A DNA stretch of 64,000 nt from NCBI RefSeq assembly GCF_021603645.1, contig NZ_BQHJ01000005.1, positions 62,001 to 126,000 of the forward strand. The letters are read 5' to 3'. The DNA is from Pseudomonas pseudonitroreducens (GTDB taxonomy: Bacteria; Pseudomonadota; Gammaproteobacteria; Pseudomonadales; Pseudomonadaceae). Below, piece after piece: positions 34,433 through 43,539 of the stretch. Under the pieces are notes generated by a model that was not told the DNA's origin, ran no database searches, and was given only the letters and a program-made list of their open reading frames with translations. The position numbers and the translations under genes were made by a program. Position 1 is the stretch's first letter, and each line of letters starts with the position of its first letter.

Positions 34433-36271
34433 ATGCATCACCAGAGCAACTCCCTGCAGCGCTGCCTGCTGGCAACCGCAATCCTCGCCGCCATGGCCGG
34501 CCAGCCCGTGCAGGCCTTCGAGCTGGACACCGGCAACCCGGACTTCTCGATCCGCTTCGACAACACCGTCAAGCTCAGCTACGGGCAGCGCGTCGAGTCG
34601 CCCAACAGCAAGATCGCCGGGACCGCCAACACCAACGATGGTGACCGCAACTTCTCCTCCGGCACGCCGGTGACCCAGCGTTTCGATCTGCTCAGCGAGC
34701 TGGACTTCGTCTACCGCGACAGCATGGGCTTCCGCCTCAGCGCCGCCGGCTGGTACGACCATGCCTACGACGATGTCGGTGGCGGCAACCCGTTCCCCGG
34801 GCAGAAAGGCAATGCCGGTCACCTGGTCACCCGCGACGGCACGGTCATCGCCCCGCGCGGCGCGCAGCCGGCCACCCATGGCCTGAGCAACTTCGCCGAC
34901 CGCTACTACAACGGCCCGTCCGGCGAGTTGCTCGATGCCTTCGTCTTCGCCAGCCACCAGGTCGGCGACGACATGCAGCTCAGCGGCAAGCTCGGCCGCC
35001 ACACCATCTACTGGGGCGAGACGCTGTTCAGCGCCGCCAACGGCATCAACTACGGCCAGTCGGCCCTGGACCTGGGCAAGCTGTACAACGTGCCGGGCAC
35101 CGAGGCGAAAGAGCTGTTCATGCCGCGCAACCAGTTGTCCGCGTCGCTGACGGTGAACCCCGAGCTGACCCTGGCCGCGCAGTATTTCCTCGAGTTCGAG
35201 AACTCGCGCTTCCCCGAAGGCGGCACCTACATGGGCCCCTACGACATGCTCAACGACGGCGGCAACGTCTTCTGGCTGCCGCTGCCCGCGCAGAACGCTT
35301 TCTACGCCGCGCCACGCGGGCATGACCGCGAGCCGAGCAACACCGGCGACTTCGGCCTGATGGCCAAGTGGAGCCCCGAGTGGCTCGACGGCACCCTGGG
35401 CTTCTACTACCGCAAGACCTCGGACACCCTGCCGGCGGTGCTCATCGACGCACCGAACCTGCACAAGCCCGGCCTCGCCGGCCTGCCGGGGATGAACTAC
35501 ATCACCGCCTACGCCGACGATATCGATATCTACGGCATCAGCCTGTCCAAGGAAGTCGCCGGCGTCAGCGTCGGCATGGACCTGAACTACCGCGAGAACA
35601 TGCCGCTGGCGAGCAACTTCACCACGGTCAACTCGACGCTCTACGCGGCCGCCAAGCGCGGCGCGATCAACGGCGCCAACCTGATCGGCGAGCTGCCCAG
35701 CGATGGCGATACCGGCCTGGCTCGCGGCAAGACCTTCCACGTCGTGCTCAACGGCCTGGTGACCTTCGGCGCCACTCCGTTGTGGGACGCCTCTTCGCTG
35801 GCGGTGGAAGGCACCCTGACGCACCTGATCGACGTCACCGAAGGCGAGCAGACCTTCAAGGGCGACTCCAGCTACCGCGGCGTGGACAAGGTCACCACCA
35901 ACGCCTACGCCATGTCCGCCAACTTCACCCCGACCTGGTACCAGGCCTTCCCCGGCGTCGACCTGTCCATGCCCATGTCCTACAACGTCGGCCTGCACGG
36001 CAACTCGGCGGTGCAACTGGGCGGCAACGAGGACGCCGGCAGCTACTCGGTGGGTGTCGCCGCGGACTTCCACCAGCAGTACCGCCTGGACCTGAAATAC
36101 GTCGACGCCTTCGGCCCCTTCGATACCTGCGAGAGCGGCCGCGACAACAACACCCCCGGCGCCAACGGCCAGTACCAGTGCATCCCCGGCCAGATCACCT
36201 CGCAGGGCGGCCTCGCGCCCCTGCTGAAGGACCGCGGCATGGTCACTGCCTCCCTGAAGGCCACCTTCTGA
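34433..36271 (+). CDS. DUF1302 outer-membrane protein
   Basis: A 612-residue exported protein of the DUF1302 family. The signal peptide ends near Ala28 (GQPVQA); the mature part starts FELDTGNPDFSIRFDNTVKLSYGQRV. Alternating strand patterns with aromatic ends and a C terminus finishing in ...VTASLKATF (terminal Phe) indicate a beta-barrel of the outer membrane. The ATG at 34433 has CGGAG. DUF1302, DUF1329, YCF48-like and MMPL genes occur together in many proteobacteria, usually beside hydrophobic-compound catabolism. Passage of hydrophobic molecules across the outer membrane is the likely role. Confidence 0.88.
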   Translation: MHHQSNSLQRCLLATAILAAMAGQPVQAFELDTGNPDFSIRFDNTVKLSYGQRVESPNSKIAGTANTNDGDRNFSSGTPVTQRFDLLSELDFVYRDSMGFRLSAAGWYDHAYDDVGGGNPFPGQKGNAGHLVTRDGTVIAPRGAQPATHGLSNFADRYYNGPSGELLDAFVFASHQVGDDMQLSGKLGRHTIYWGETLFSAANGINYGQSALDLGKLYNVPGTEAKELFMPRNQLSASLTVNPELTLAAQYFLEFENSRFPEGGTYMGPYDMLNDGGNVFWLPLPAQNAFYAAPRGHDREPSNTGDFGLMAKWSPEWLDGTLGFYYRKTSDTLPAVLIDAPNLHKPGLAGLPGMNYITAYADDIDIYGISLSKEVAGVSVGMDLNYRENMPLASNFTTVNSTLYAAAKRGAINGANLIGELPSDGDTGLARGKTFHVVLNGLVTFGATPLWDASSLAVEGTLTHLIDVTEGEQTFKGDSSYRGVDKVTTNAYAMSANFTPTWYQAFPGVDLSMPMSYNVGLHGNSAVQLGGNEDAGSYSVGVAADFHQQYRLDLKYVDAFGPFDTCESGRDNNTPGANGQYQCIPGQITSQGGLAPLLKDRGMVTASLKATF

Positions 36272-36312
36272 TTTCACGTAAGGCTTCGTCCTCGAAGCAG
36301 GAGAAACACAGC

Positions 36313-37671
36313 ATGAACTTCAAGCCCACCCTGATCGCCACCGCCCTCGGCCTGGCTCTTTGTGGCGCGGCCCAGGCCGCCGTGTCCCCGCAGGAAGCCG
36401 CCCAGCTCGGCAGCAGCCTGACCCTGGTCGGCGCCGAGAAGGCCGCCAGCAGCGATGGTGCGATTCCCGCCTACGCTGGTGGCCTGACCAGCGCCCCGGC
36501 CGGCTTCAAGGCCGGCGACAGCATGCGTCCGGACCCATTTGCCAGTGAAAAGCCGCTGCTGGTGATCGACGGCAAGAACGTCGAGCAGTACAAGAACCAG
36601 CTGTCCGCCACCACCGTCGAGCTGGCCAGGCGTTATCCGACCTTCCGCGTCGACGTCTACCCGACTCACCGCAGCGCCGCGCTGCCGGACACCGTGCTGG
36701 AAAACAGCAGGAAGAACGCCGTCACCGCGCAGTCCCTGGAAGGCGGCACGGCGATCGACAACGCGCTGCCGGGCGTGCCGTTCCCGATTCCGAAAACCGG
36801 CGCCGAAGCCATGTGGAACTTCCTGCTGCGCTACCAGGGCGTGAACATCAAGGCCAAGTACGACTCCTGGAACGTCGACGCCTCGGGCAGCGCCAACCTC
36901 GCCACCACCGGCTAGGCGTTCATCAACTACCCGGTGTACGAAGACCTCACCCAGCCGGTGAAAGGCTCCGAGGTCTACTACCAGATGAAGCTGTACTACA
37001 GCGGCCCGGCCCGTCGCGCCGGCGAGGCGATGATGCTCAAGGACGCCGCCAACCCGCTGCAGCAGCCGCGCCGCGCCTGGCAGTACCTGCCCGGCCAGCG
37101 CCGCGTGAAGCTGGCGCCAAACCTTGCCTACGACACGCCGAACCCCGGCATGGCCGGCGCCGGCACCTACGACGACGTGTTCGTCTTCAACGGTGCGCTG
37201 GACCGCTACGACTGGAAGCTGGTGGGCAAGCAGGAAATGATCGTGCCCTACAACACCTACCGCCTGACCTACGCCAGCGACATCAAGCCGGTGGTCACGC
37301 CCAACCACCTGTCGCCGGACTACGTGCGCTGGGAGAAGCATCGCGTGTGGGTCGTCGAAGGCACGCTGAAATCCGGTGCGCGGCACATCTATGCCAAGCG
37401 TCGCTTCTACCTCGACGAAGACAGCTGGGTGGCCCTGGCCTCCGACCAATATGACGCGCGCGGCCAGCTCTATCGCGGCTCCTTTGCCTTCCTCAGCCAG
37501 AGCTACGACAAGCGTATCCCGGACGCCACGCCGTTCATGATCTACGACCTGACCGCCGGCTCGTACAACATCAACGGCGTGGTCGGCCCGTACGGCGGCA
37601 TCAGCTACATCGACCCGCTGGCCAAGACCCAGTGGTCCCCCGAGGCGCTGGCCGGCAGCGGCATCCGCTGA
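36313..37671 (+). pseudogene. DUF1329 protein gene interrupted by an in-frame amber codon
   Basis: The frame from the ATG at 36313 (AGGAGA upstream) encodes a 22-residue signal peptide and a DUF1329 domain, but codon 201 is TAG (36913-36915, context ggc-tag-gcg). The same frame then continues without further stops for 252 codons to 37671 with fitting DUF1329 sequence (YPVYEDLTQPVKGSEVYYQM, and later YDDVFVFNGALDRYDWKL). A single CAG-to-TAG change would explain it. Intact, this would be an exported partner (452 codons) of the DUF1302 barrel. It may be a true nonsense mutation, a read-through case or a sequence error. Confidence 0.85.
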
Positions 37672-37725
37672 CCGTGGGCGGCGGCTCCAGCCGGGGCCGC
37701 CGCTGTTCTACCCGAGGAAAGCTTC

Positions 37726-38802
37726 ATGCAGATTCCCTTCAAGCCCCTGGTGTTGCTGTGCGCCTTGTTGCTGGCCGGTGGTGCCCACGCCGCCACGCCA
37801 GCTGACGGTTTCGTCGACGTGCTCGACCTGCCGGCGGCGTACAGCAAAGCCCCCAGCCGCGTACCGCTGCTGGCGATCACCGAAGCCGACTCGCGGCTGG
37901 TGAGCGTCGGCGCGCGCGGCCACATTCTCTACTCCGATGACGCTGGCAGCGCCTGGCGCCAGGCCGCGGTGCCGGTCAGCTCGGATCTGACCGCCGTGCG
38001 CTTCCCCACGCCGCAGGACGGCTGGGCGGTGGGCCACGATGGCGTGGTGCTGCACAGCGCCGACGGCGGCATCCACTGGGAGCGCCAGCTCGATGGCCGG
38101 CAGATCGGCCAGCTGATGCTCGACTACTACGCCGCCCATCCGCAGCCGGACAACGCCACCTGGCTGGAGCAGGCGCGGCGATTCAAGGAGGAGGGCGCCG
38201 ACAAGCCGTTCCTCGACCTGTGGTTCCGCGATGCCAACGAAGGCTTCGTGGTCGGTGCCTTCAACCTGATCCTGCATACCGGTGACGGCGGGCGTAGCTG
38301 GGAGCCCTGGAACCATCGCATCGACAACCCGCAGGCGCTGCACCTGACCGCCATCGCGGCCAGCGGCGATGACCTGTTCATCGTCGGCGAGCAGGGCCTG
38401 TTGCTGCGCCTTTCCCACCAACAGGAGGGCCAGCAGGAACGCTTCGTCGCCCTGCCGTCGCCCTACGCCGGCAGCTTCTTCGGCATCGTTGCGCGGCCCG
38501 GCCTGGTGTTCGCCTACGGTCTGCGCGGCCACGCTATCCGCAGCCTCGACGGCGGCGCCAGCTGGAGCGCGGTGGATACCGGCCTGCCGGTGAGCCTGAC
38601 CGCCGCCAGCTTCGACGCCAGCGGCCGGCTGTACCTGTTCAGCCAGGCTGGCCAGGGGCTGGTCAGCGATGACCGTGGCGCGAGCTTCAAACCCCTGGAA
38701 CTGGCCGAGCGCCTGCCCGTCAGCGGCGCCGTGGCCGGCCCCGGTCGCCTGCTGCTGGTGGGCACCCGCGGCGTTCGCGAGAACGCCATGCCGGTGCGCT
38801 GA
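37726..38802 (+). CDS. YCF48/BNR-repeat exported protein
   Basis: A 358-residue beta-propeller protein with a signal peptide (PLVLLCALLLAGGAHA, cleavage near 22). BNR-type Asp-box repeats of the YCF48 style recur: YSDDAGSAWRQA, HSADGGIHWERQ, HTGDGGRSWEPW, RSLDGGASWSAV and SDDRGASFKPL. YCF48 relatives assist membrane complex assembly. In this cluster it probably works in the periplasm with the DUF1329 and MMPL proteins. The ATG at 37726 follows GAGGAAA. A G+C-rich hairpin (about 37677-37711) lies in the preceding gap. Confidence 0.87.
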   Translation: MQIPFKPLVLLCALLLAGGAHAATPADGFVDVLDLPAAYSKAPSRVPLLAITEADSRLVSVGARGHILYSDDAGSAWRQAAVPVSSDLTAVRFPTPQDGWAVGHDGVVLHSADGGIHWERQLDGRQIGQLMLDYYAAHPQPDNATWLEQARRFKEEGADKPFLDLWFRDANEGFVVGAFNLILHTGDGGRSWEPWNHRIDNPQALHLTAIAASGDDLFIVGEQGLLLRLSHQQEGQQERFVALPSPYAGSFFGIVARPGLVFAYGLRGHAIRSLDGGASWSAVDTGLPVSLTAASFDASGRLYLFSQAGQGLVSDDRGASFKPLELAERLPVSGAVAGPGRLLLVGTRGVRENAMPVR

Positions 38803-38846
38803 GCGCGCCGGCCTTTCATAAGAACAAGAGCAAGCGAGACAGCCTG

Positions 38847-41282
38847 ATGGTCGACCTCAAGCAAGGCGAGATGCCTGTAGTCCGCGAACTGCGGGACTTC
38901 GACACCCACAGCGGCAACCTGCTGGAGCGCCTGGTGTTCAACCACCGCGCGCTGTTCATCGCCATGATCGCGCTGGTCACCCTGGTGCTGGGCTACATGG
39001 CCGTAACCCGCCTGGAGATGCGCCCGGCCTTCGAGAAGATGATCCCCCACGGCGATCCCTACATCCGCAATTACCTGGATAACCGCGCCGCGTTGCGTGG
39101 CCTGGGCAACTCGGTACGGGTAGTGGTGGAGAACCCCAACGGCGACATCTTCGACCCGGCCTACCTCGCCAGCCTGCGGCAGATCAGCGACCAGTTGTTC
39201 CTCAGCCATGGCGTCGATCGCGCCTGGATGAAGTCGCTGTGGTCGCCGGCGGTGCGCTGGACCGAGGTCACCGAGGAAGGTTTCCAGGGCGGCCCGGTGA
39301 TGCCCGACGGCTACGACGGCAAACCCGAGGCCATCGGCCAGTTGCGCGAGAACATCGCCCGCGCCGGCATCGTCGGCAGCCTGGTGGGCAACGACTTCCG
39401 CTCCAGCATGCTGGTGGTGCCGCTGCTCGATCGCGACTCGGCCACCGGCAAGGGCATCGACTACCGCGAGTTCTCCCGCGCCCTCGACGAGCTGCGCCTG
39501 AAGTACGAATACCTCGGCGATGCCCGCGCCTTCGCCGCCGGCGAGGAGGGCAAGGGCCCGGTGCGCCTGCACGTGATCGGCTTCGCCAAGCTGGTGGGCG
39601 ACCTGATCGACGGCCTGCTGCGGGTGATGCTGTTCTTCGGACTGGCGGTGGTCACCGCCTTCGTCATCATCTTCTTCTACACCCGCTGCCTGCGCAGCAG
39701 CCTGCTGGTGATCGGCTGTTCGCTGCTGGCGGTGGTCTGGCAGCTCGGCCTGGTGGCGTGGCTGGGCTACGCGCTGGACCCGTACTCGATCCTGGTGCCG
39801 TTCCTGATCTTCGCCATTGGCGTGTCCCACGCCACCCAGAAGATGAATGGCATCATGCAGGACATCGGCCGTGGCACCCACAAGCAGGTGGCCGCACGCA
39901 ACACCTTCCGCCGCCTGTTCCTCGCCGGCGTCACTGCGCTGCTGTCGGATGCAGTGGGCTTCGCCGTGCTGATGCTGATCGACATCCCGGTGATCCAGGA
40001 CCTGGCGATTGCCGCGAGCATCGGCGTGGCGGTGCTGATATTCACCTCGTTGCTGATGATGCCGGTGGCGCTCTCCTATGTCGGCGTCAGCCAGCGTGCC
40101 GCCGAGCGTGCGCTGCGCGAGGAACGCCAGGTGGACCGCCAGCAGGGCATCGGCAGGCTGTGGGCATTGCTCGACCACTTCACCGAGCGGCGCTGGGCGA
40201 CTGTCGCCCTGGCCGTGGCGGCGCTGCTCGGCGCGGGTGGCCTGCTGGTCAGCCAGCACCTGCAGATCGGCGACCTCGACGCCGGTGCGCCGGAGCTGCG
40301 CGCCGACTCGCGCTACAACCGCGACAACGCCTACATCACCAGCCATTACGCGCTGTCCAGCGACCTCTTCGCGGTGATGGTGAAGACCGCCCCCGAAGGC
40401 TGCCTGAACTACCGCACGCTGATCCTCGCCGACCGTCTGGGGTGGGCGCTGCAACAGCACGACGGCGTGCAGGCCACCACTTCGCTGGTCAACGCGGTGC
40501 GCCAGATCACCGCCGGCACCTACGAGGGCAACCCCAAGTTCGCCAGCCTGCAACGCAATCAGGACGTGCTCAACTACGCCGCCCAGCAGGCCTCGGTGAA
40601 CACCCCGGAGCTGTTCAATACCGATTGTTCGCTGATGCCGGTGATCGCCTTCCTCAAGGACCACAAGGCGCAGACCCTGGACGAAGTGGCCGGCATCGCC
40701 GAGAACTTCGCCCGCGCCAACAGCACGCCGGATCGCCAGTTCCTCCTGGCCGCCGGCAGCGCCGGCATCGAGGCGGCGACCAACCGCGTGGTGCGCGAGG
40801 CCAACCATCGCATGCTGTTCTACGTCTATGCGGCCGTGGGCATCTTCTGCCTGATCACCTTCCGCAGCTGGCGCGCGACCCTGGTGGCGTTGCTGCCGCT
40901 GGTGCTTACCTCGATTCTCTGTGAGGCGCTGATGGTGATGATGGGTATCGGCGTGAAGGTCGCCACCTTGCCGGTGATCGCGCTGGGCGTGGGGATCGGC
41001 GTGGACTACGCGCTGTACCTGCTCAGTGTGCAGTTGCAGATGCAGCGGGCTGGCTTGCCGCTGTCGGTGGCCTACCAGCAGGCCGTCGCGTTCACCGGCA
41101 AGGTGGTCGCGCTGGTCGGTGTGACCCTGGCGGCAGGGGTGATCACCTGGGCCTGGTCGCCGATCAAGTTCCAGGCGGACATGGGCATCCTGCTGACCTT
41201 CATGTTCCTCTGGAACATGCTCGGGGCGCTGATCCTGATCCCGGCGCTATCGCATTTCCTGCTCGGTGGGCGGAAGCTCTGA
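38847..41282 (+). CDS. RND/MMPL-family exporter
   Basis: An 811-residue inner-membrane transporter with the MMPL/RND two-fold layout: one N-terminal segment (ALFIAMIALVTLVLGYMAV near 32-50), a periplasmic domain, five segments (about 250-430, with ILVPFLIFAIGVSHATQKMNG), another segment and periplasmic domain (450-650), and five final segments with VIALGVGIGVDYALYLL. It lacks a membrane fusion partner in the cluster. Its relatives are the hopanoid and lipid transporters, so movement of a hydrophobic compound between membranes is likely. The ATG at 38847 has a weak AGCGAGA site. Confidence 0.9.
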   Translation: MVDLKQGEMPVVRELRDFDTHSGNLLERLVFNHRALFIAMIALVTLVLGYMAVTRLEMRPAFEKMIPHGDPYIRNYLDNRAALRGLGNSVRVVVENPNGDIFDPAYLASLRQISDQLFLSHGVDRAWMKSLWSPAVRWTEVTEEGFQGGPVMPDGYDGKPEAIGQLRENIARAGIVGSLVGNDFRSSMLVVPLLDRDSATGKGIDYREFSRALDELRLKYEYLGDARAFAAGEEGKGPVRLHVIGFAKLVGDLIDGLLRVMLFFGLAVVTAFVIIFFYTRCLRSSLLVIGCSLLAVVWQLGLVAWLGYALDPYSILVPFLIFAIGVSHATQKMNGIMQDIGRGTHKQVAARNTFRRLFLAGVTALLSDAVGFAVLMLIDIPVIQDLAIAASIGVAVLIFTSLLMMPVALSYVGVSQRAAERALREERQVDRQQGIGRLWALLDHFTERRWATVALAVAALLGAGGLLVSQHLQIGDLDAGAPELRADSRYNRDNAYITSHYALSSDLFAVMVKTAPEGCLNYRTLILADRLGWALQQHDGVQATTSLVNAVRQITAGTYEGNPKFASLQRNQDVLNYAAQQASVNTPELFNTDCSLMPVIAFLKDHKAQTLDEVAGIAENFARANSTPDRQFLLAAGSAGIEAATNRVVREANHRMLFYVYAAVGIFCLITFRSWRATLVALLPLVLTSILCEALMVMMGIGVKVATLPVIALGVGIGVDYALYLLSVQLQMQRAGLPLSVAYQQAVAFTGKVVALVGVTLAAGVITWAWSPIKFQADMGILLTFMFLWNMLGALILIPALSHFLLGGRKL

Positions 41283-41297
41283 GCTGCCGGTGAGTCG

Positions 41298-41363
41298 ATC
41301 GCGGACGGAGTCCGCTCCTACACAGGTCCTCGCATCTGCGTAGGAGCGGACTCCGTCCGCGAT
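41298..41363. repeat. Inverted pair of 'gtaggagcggactccgtccgcgat' repeats
   Basis: atcgcggacggagtccgctc...ctac at 41298-41321 and its complement at 41340-41363 with an 18-bp centre, in the gap between the MMPL gene and the convergent LysR gene, where it could serve as a bidirectional terminator. Confidence 0.88.
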
Positions 41364-41393
41364 CGGGTGCAGGGCGCAGAGGGCTATCCCGTT

Positions 41394-42290
41394 TCAATCA
41401 AACGCCGGAATCGCCTCCAGCTCGTGCAGCAGCCAGTCGGCGAACTCCCGCGCCAGGGCCTGGTTGCCATGGGGCGGGATGATCAGGAAGTAGGGGTGGG
41501 GCGCCGGGAAGTCGATGTCGAACAGGCGCACCAGGCGGCCTTCCGCCAGTTCCTCGCCAGCCAGGATATGGTCGCTGATGGTCACGCCGCCGCCGGCCAG
41601 CGCGGCGCGGATGGTCAGGTAGGCGTCGGGCAGGAAGACGTTCTGCCGAGCCTGCAGGCCGGGTACCCCGGCGGCGAGGAAGTAGCGGCTCCAGTCGAAA
41701 CCGATGTCTTCGTGCAATAGCACCTGGCGCGCCAGGTCGCGCGGTTTGCGCAGGTGCTCCTGGTGGGTGTTGAGCAGGCGCGGACTGCACACCGGGAAGT
41801 AACGGATATCGCCCAGCGCGGCGAAGCGCTGGCCCTCGATATGCGTCTCGCCGAAGGAAATCACCATGTCCACCTGGCCCAGGTCACTGCTCATCGGCAG
41901 CAGGTGCAGGGCGACTTCCTGGTAGTTGCGCAGGAACTTCTCCAGCAGCGACGACACGCGGGCGAGCAGCGCCGGGGCGCAGGCGATGCGCAGTTCGCCG
42001 GCGGGCTCCTCGCTGGGCAGGGCACGGCGGATGTCGCGCAACTGGTCGAAGGCGCTGCTGATCTGCTGGCTCAGCTGGCGCCCGGCGGCGGTCAGTTTCA
42101 CCCCCTTGCCCTGGCGCTCCACCAGCGCCATGCCCAGCTCTTCTTCCAGCTTCTTCACCTGGTGGCTGACCGCCCCGTGGGTGACGTGCAACTCCAGCGC
42201 CGCACGGCTGATGCTGCCCTGGCGGACCAGCGCCTCGAAAGCGCGCAGGGCGATGAGGGAGGGCATTCGGAACGCACTGTTCTGACGCAT
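41394..42290 (-). CDS. LysR-family regulator, GcvA-like
   Basis: A 298-residue transcription factor of the GcvA/TrpI subgroup: SLIALRAFEALVRQGSISRAA and HVTHGAVSHQVKKLEEELG form the HTH (about 10-68), and the effector domain ends PHPYFLIIPPHGNQALAREFADWLLHE. The ATG at 42290 is used; an internal Met at 42266 is a possible alternative. It is divergent from the ABC importer operon at 42421, with a long inverted repeat in between. It is the expected regulator of the importer, the creatinase-like hydrolase and the deacetylase. Confidence 0.88.
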   Translation of the reverse strand: MRQNSAFRMPSLIALRAFEALVRQGSISRAALELHVTHGAVSHQVKKLEEELGMALVERQGKGVKLTAAGRQLSQQISSAFDQLRDIRRALPSEEPAGELRIACAPALLARVSSLLEKFLRNYQEVALHLLPMSSDLGQVDMVISFGETHIEGQRFAALGDIRYFPVCSPRLLNTHQEHLRKPRDLARQVLLHEDIGFDWSRYFLAAGVPGLQARQNVFLPDAYLTIRAALAGGGVTISDHILAGEELAEGRLVRLFDIDFPAPHPYFLIIPPHGNQALAREFADWLLHELEAIPAFD

Positions 42291-42308
42291 GGAAGGCCTT
42301 TTTGTGTG

Positions 42309-42360
42309 AATTTGACTAACGATTCAGGCGGAAATCTATTGAATTGTCGTTAGTTAAATT
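42309..42360. promoter_or_regulatory. Long inverted repeat, likely LysR-type operator
   Basis: Arms aatttgactaacga (42309-42322) and tcgttagttaaatt (42347-42360) match at 13 of 14 positions around a 24-bp spacer. It lies midway between the divergent LysR and ABC importer genes and is A+T-rich against its surroundings. Binding by the adjacent regulator is inferred. Confidence 0.75.
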
Positions 42361-42420
42361 TGCACAGAAGATGTCCCCAAGCCAATACCGATCAACAAGA
42401 AAAACGGCTGGAGATCCGCC

Positions 42421-43500
42421 ATGCAGCATTTCGTCGACTTGCTCGGCCTGGGCAAGCGCTACGGCAACCTGCAGGTCCTGAGCGACCTCAGCCTGAGCAT
42501 TCGCCAGGGCGAATTCCTCACGCTGCTCGGCCCTTCGGGCTCGGGCAAGAGCACCACGCTGATGATGCTCGCCGGCTTCGTCGAGCCCAGCGAAGGGCAT
42601 ATCGAGATGGACGGCCGCGACATCACCCAGCTGTCGCCGGACCAGCGCGATTTCGGCGTGGTGTTCCAGGGCTACGCGCTGTTCCCGCACATGAGCGTGG
42701 CGCAGAACGTCGCCTACCCGCTGCGCATCCGCAAGGTGCCGGGCGCGGAGATCGAGCGCCGGGTGGCCGAGGTGCTGGAGCGCGTCGGCCTGGCCGGCAT
42801 GGGCAGTCGCGGCATTGCCCAGCTCTCCGGCGGCCAGCAGCAGCGCGTGGCGCTGGCTCGTGCATTGGTGTTCAAGCCCAAGCTGTTGCTGCTCGACGAA
42901 CCGCTGTCCGCCCTCGATCGCCGTCTGCGCCAGGAAATGCAGGGCGAGCTGGCGCGCATGCACAAGGATTTCGGCACCACCTTCGTCTTCGTCACCCACG
43001 ACCAGGAAGAAGCCCTGGCGCTGTCCGACCGCATCGCCGTGTTCAACAAGGGCCGCCTGGAGCAGGTCGGCACGCCGCGCGAAGTCTACGAACGCCCGGC
43101 CAGCCGCTTCGTCGCCAACTTCCTCGGCGACACCAACCTGCTGGAGGTGGGCGTGGTTGGGCGAGAGGCTGAAACGACCCTCTGCGATTTCCGCGGCCAG
43201 CACCTGCGCGTGGCCCATACGACGCCAGCGCCCCAGGGCGGCAAGAGCTGGCTGGCGGTACGCCCGGAGCATATCGACCTGCACCCGCTGCAGGACGCCG
43301 GCCGCGACAACGGCCTGTGCGCCACCGTCGGCAATGCCACTTACCAGGGTGCCCACGTCAACCTCGAACTGACCCTGGAGCAGGGCGAGCGCCTCGACCT
43401 GCGCCTGCCGGTTGCGCACCCGCTGCTGGCCGACCTGCGCAGCGGCCAGCGCTACTGGTGCAGCTGGTCGCCGCAGCATTGCCACCTGTTGTCCGCCTGA
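42421..43500 (+). CDS. ABC importer ATPase, polyamine (PotA) type
   Basis: A 359-residue ATP-binding subunit. Walker A is GPSGSGKST at 37-45, the Q-loop is VFQGYALFPH, the signature LSGGQQQR is near 135-142 and Walker B is LLLLDEPLSALD. A C-terminal TOBE-like regulatory domain follows residue 240 (WLAVRPEHIDLHPL). This is the PotA/spermidine-putrescine-like arrangement. The ATG at 42421 has CTGGAG. It heads an operon with the binding protein and two permeases. The substrate may be a polyamine, an acylated polyamine or a compatible solute. Confidence 0.92.
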   Translation: MQHFVDLLGLGKRYGNLQVLSDLSLSIRQGEFLTLLGPSGSGKSTTLMMLAGFVEPSEGHIEMDGRDITQLSPDQRDFGVVFQGYALFPHMSVAQNVAYPLRIRKVPGAEIERRVAEVLERVGLAGMGSRGIAQLSGGQQQRVALARALVFKPKLLLLDEPLSALDRRLRQEMQGELARMHKDFGTTFVFVTHDQEEALALSDRIAVFNKGRLEQVGTPREVYERPASRFVANFLGDTNLLEVGVVGREAETTLCDFRGQHLRVAHTTPAPQGGKSWLAVRPEHIDLHPLQDAGRDNGLCATVGNATYQGAHVNLELTLEQGERLDLRLPVAHPLLADLRSGQRYWCSWSPQHCHLLSA

Positions 43501-43539
43501 CATTCGCATAACGAAAACAACGATCGGGGAGCAATCACC

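Noticed and set aside
34361-36277. Minus-strand ORF of 638 codons opposite the DUF1302 gene
   Set aside because: Shadow of an exported beta-barrel gene with signal peptide and terminal Phe on the other strand.
38514-40808. Minus-strand ORF of 764 codons opposite the MMPL gene
   Set aside because: Opposite a transporter with full membrane topology; no ribosome site.
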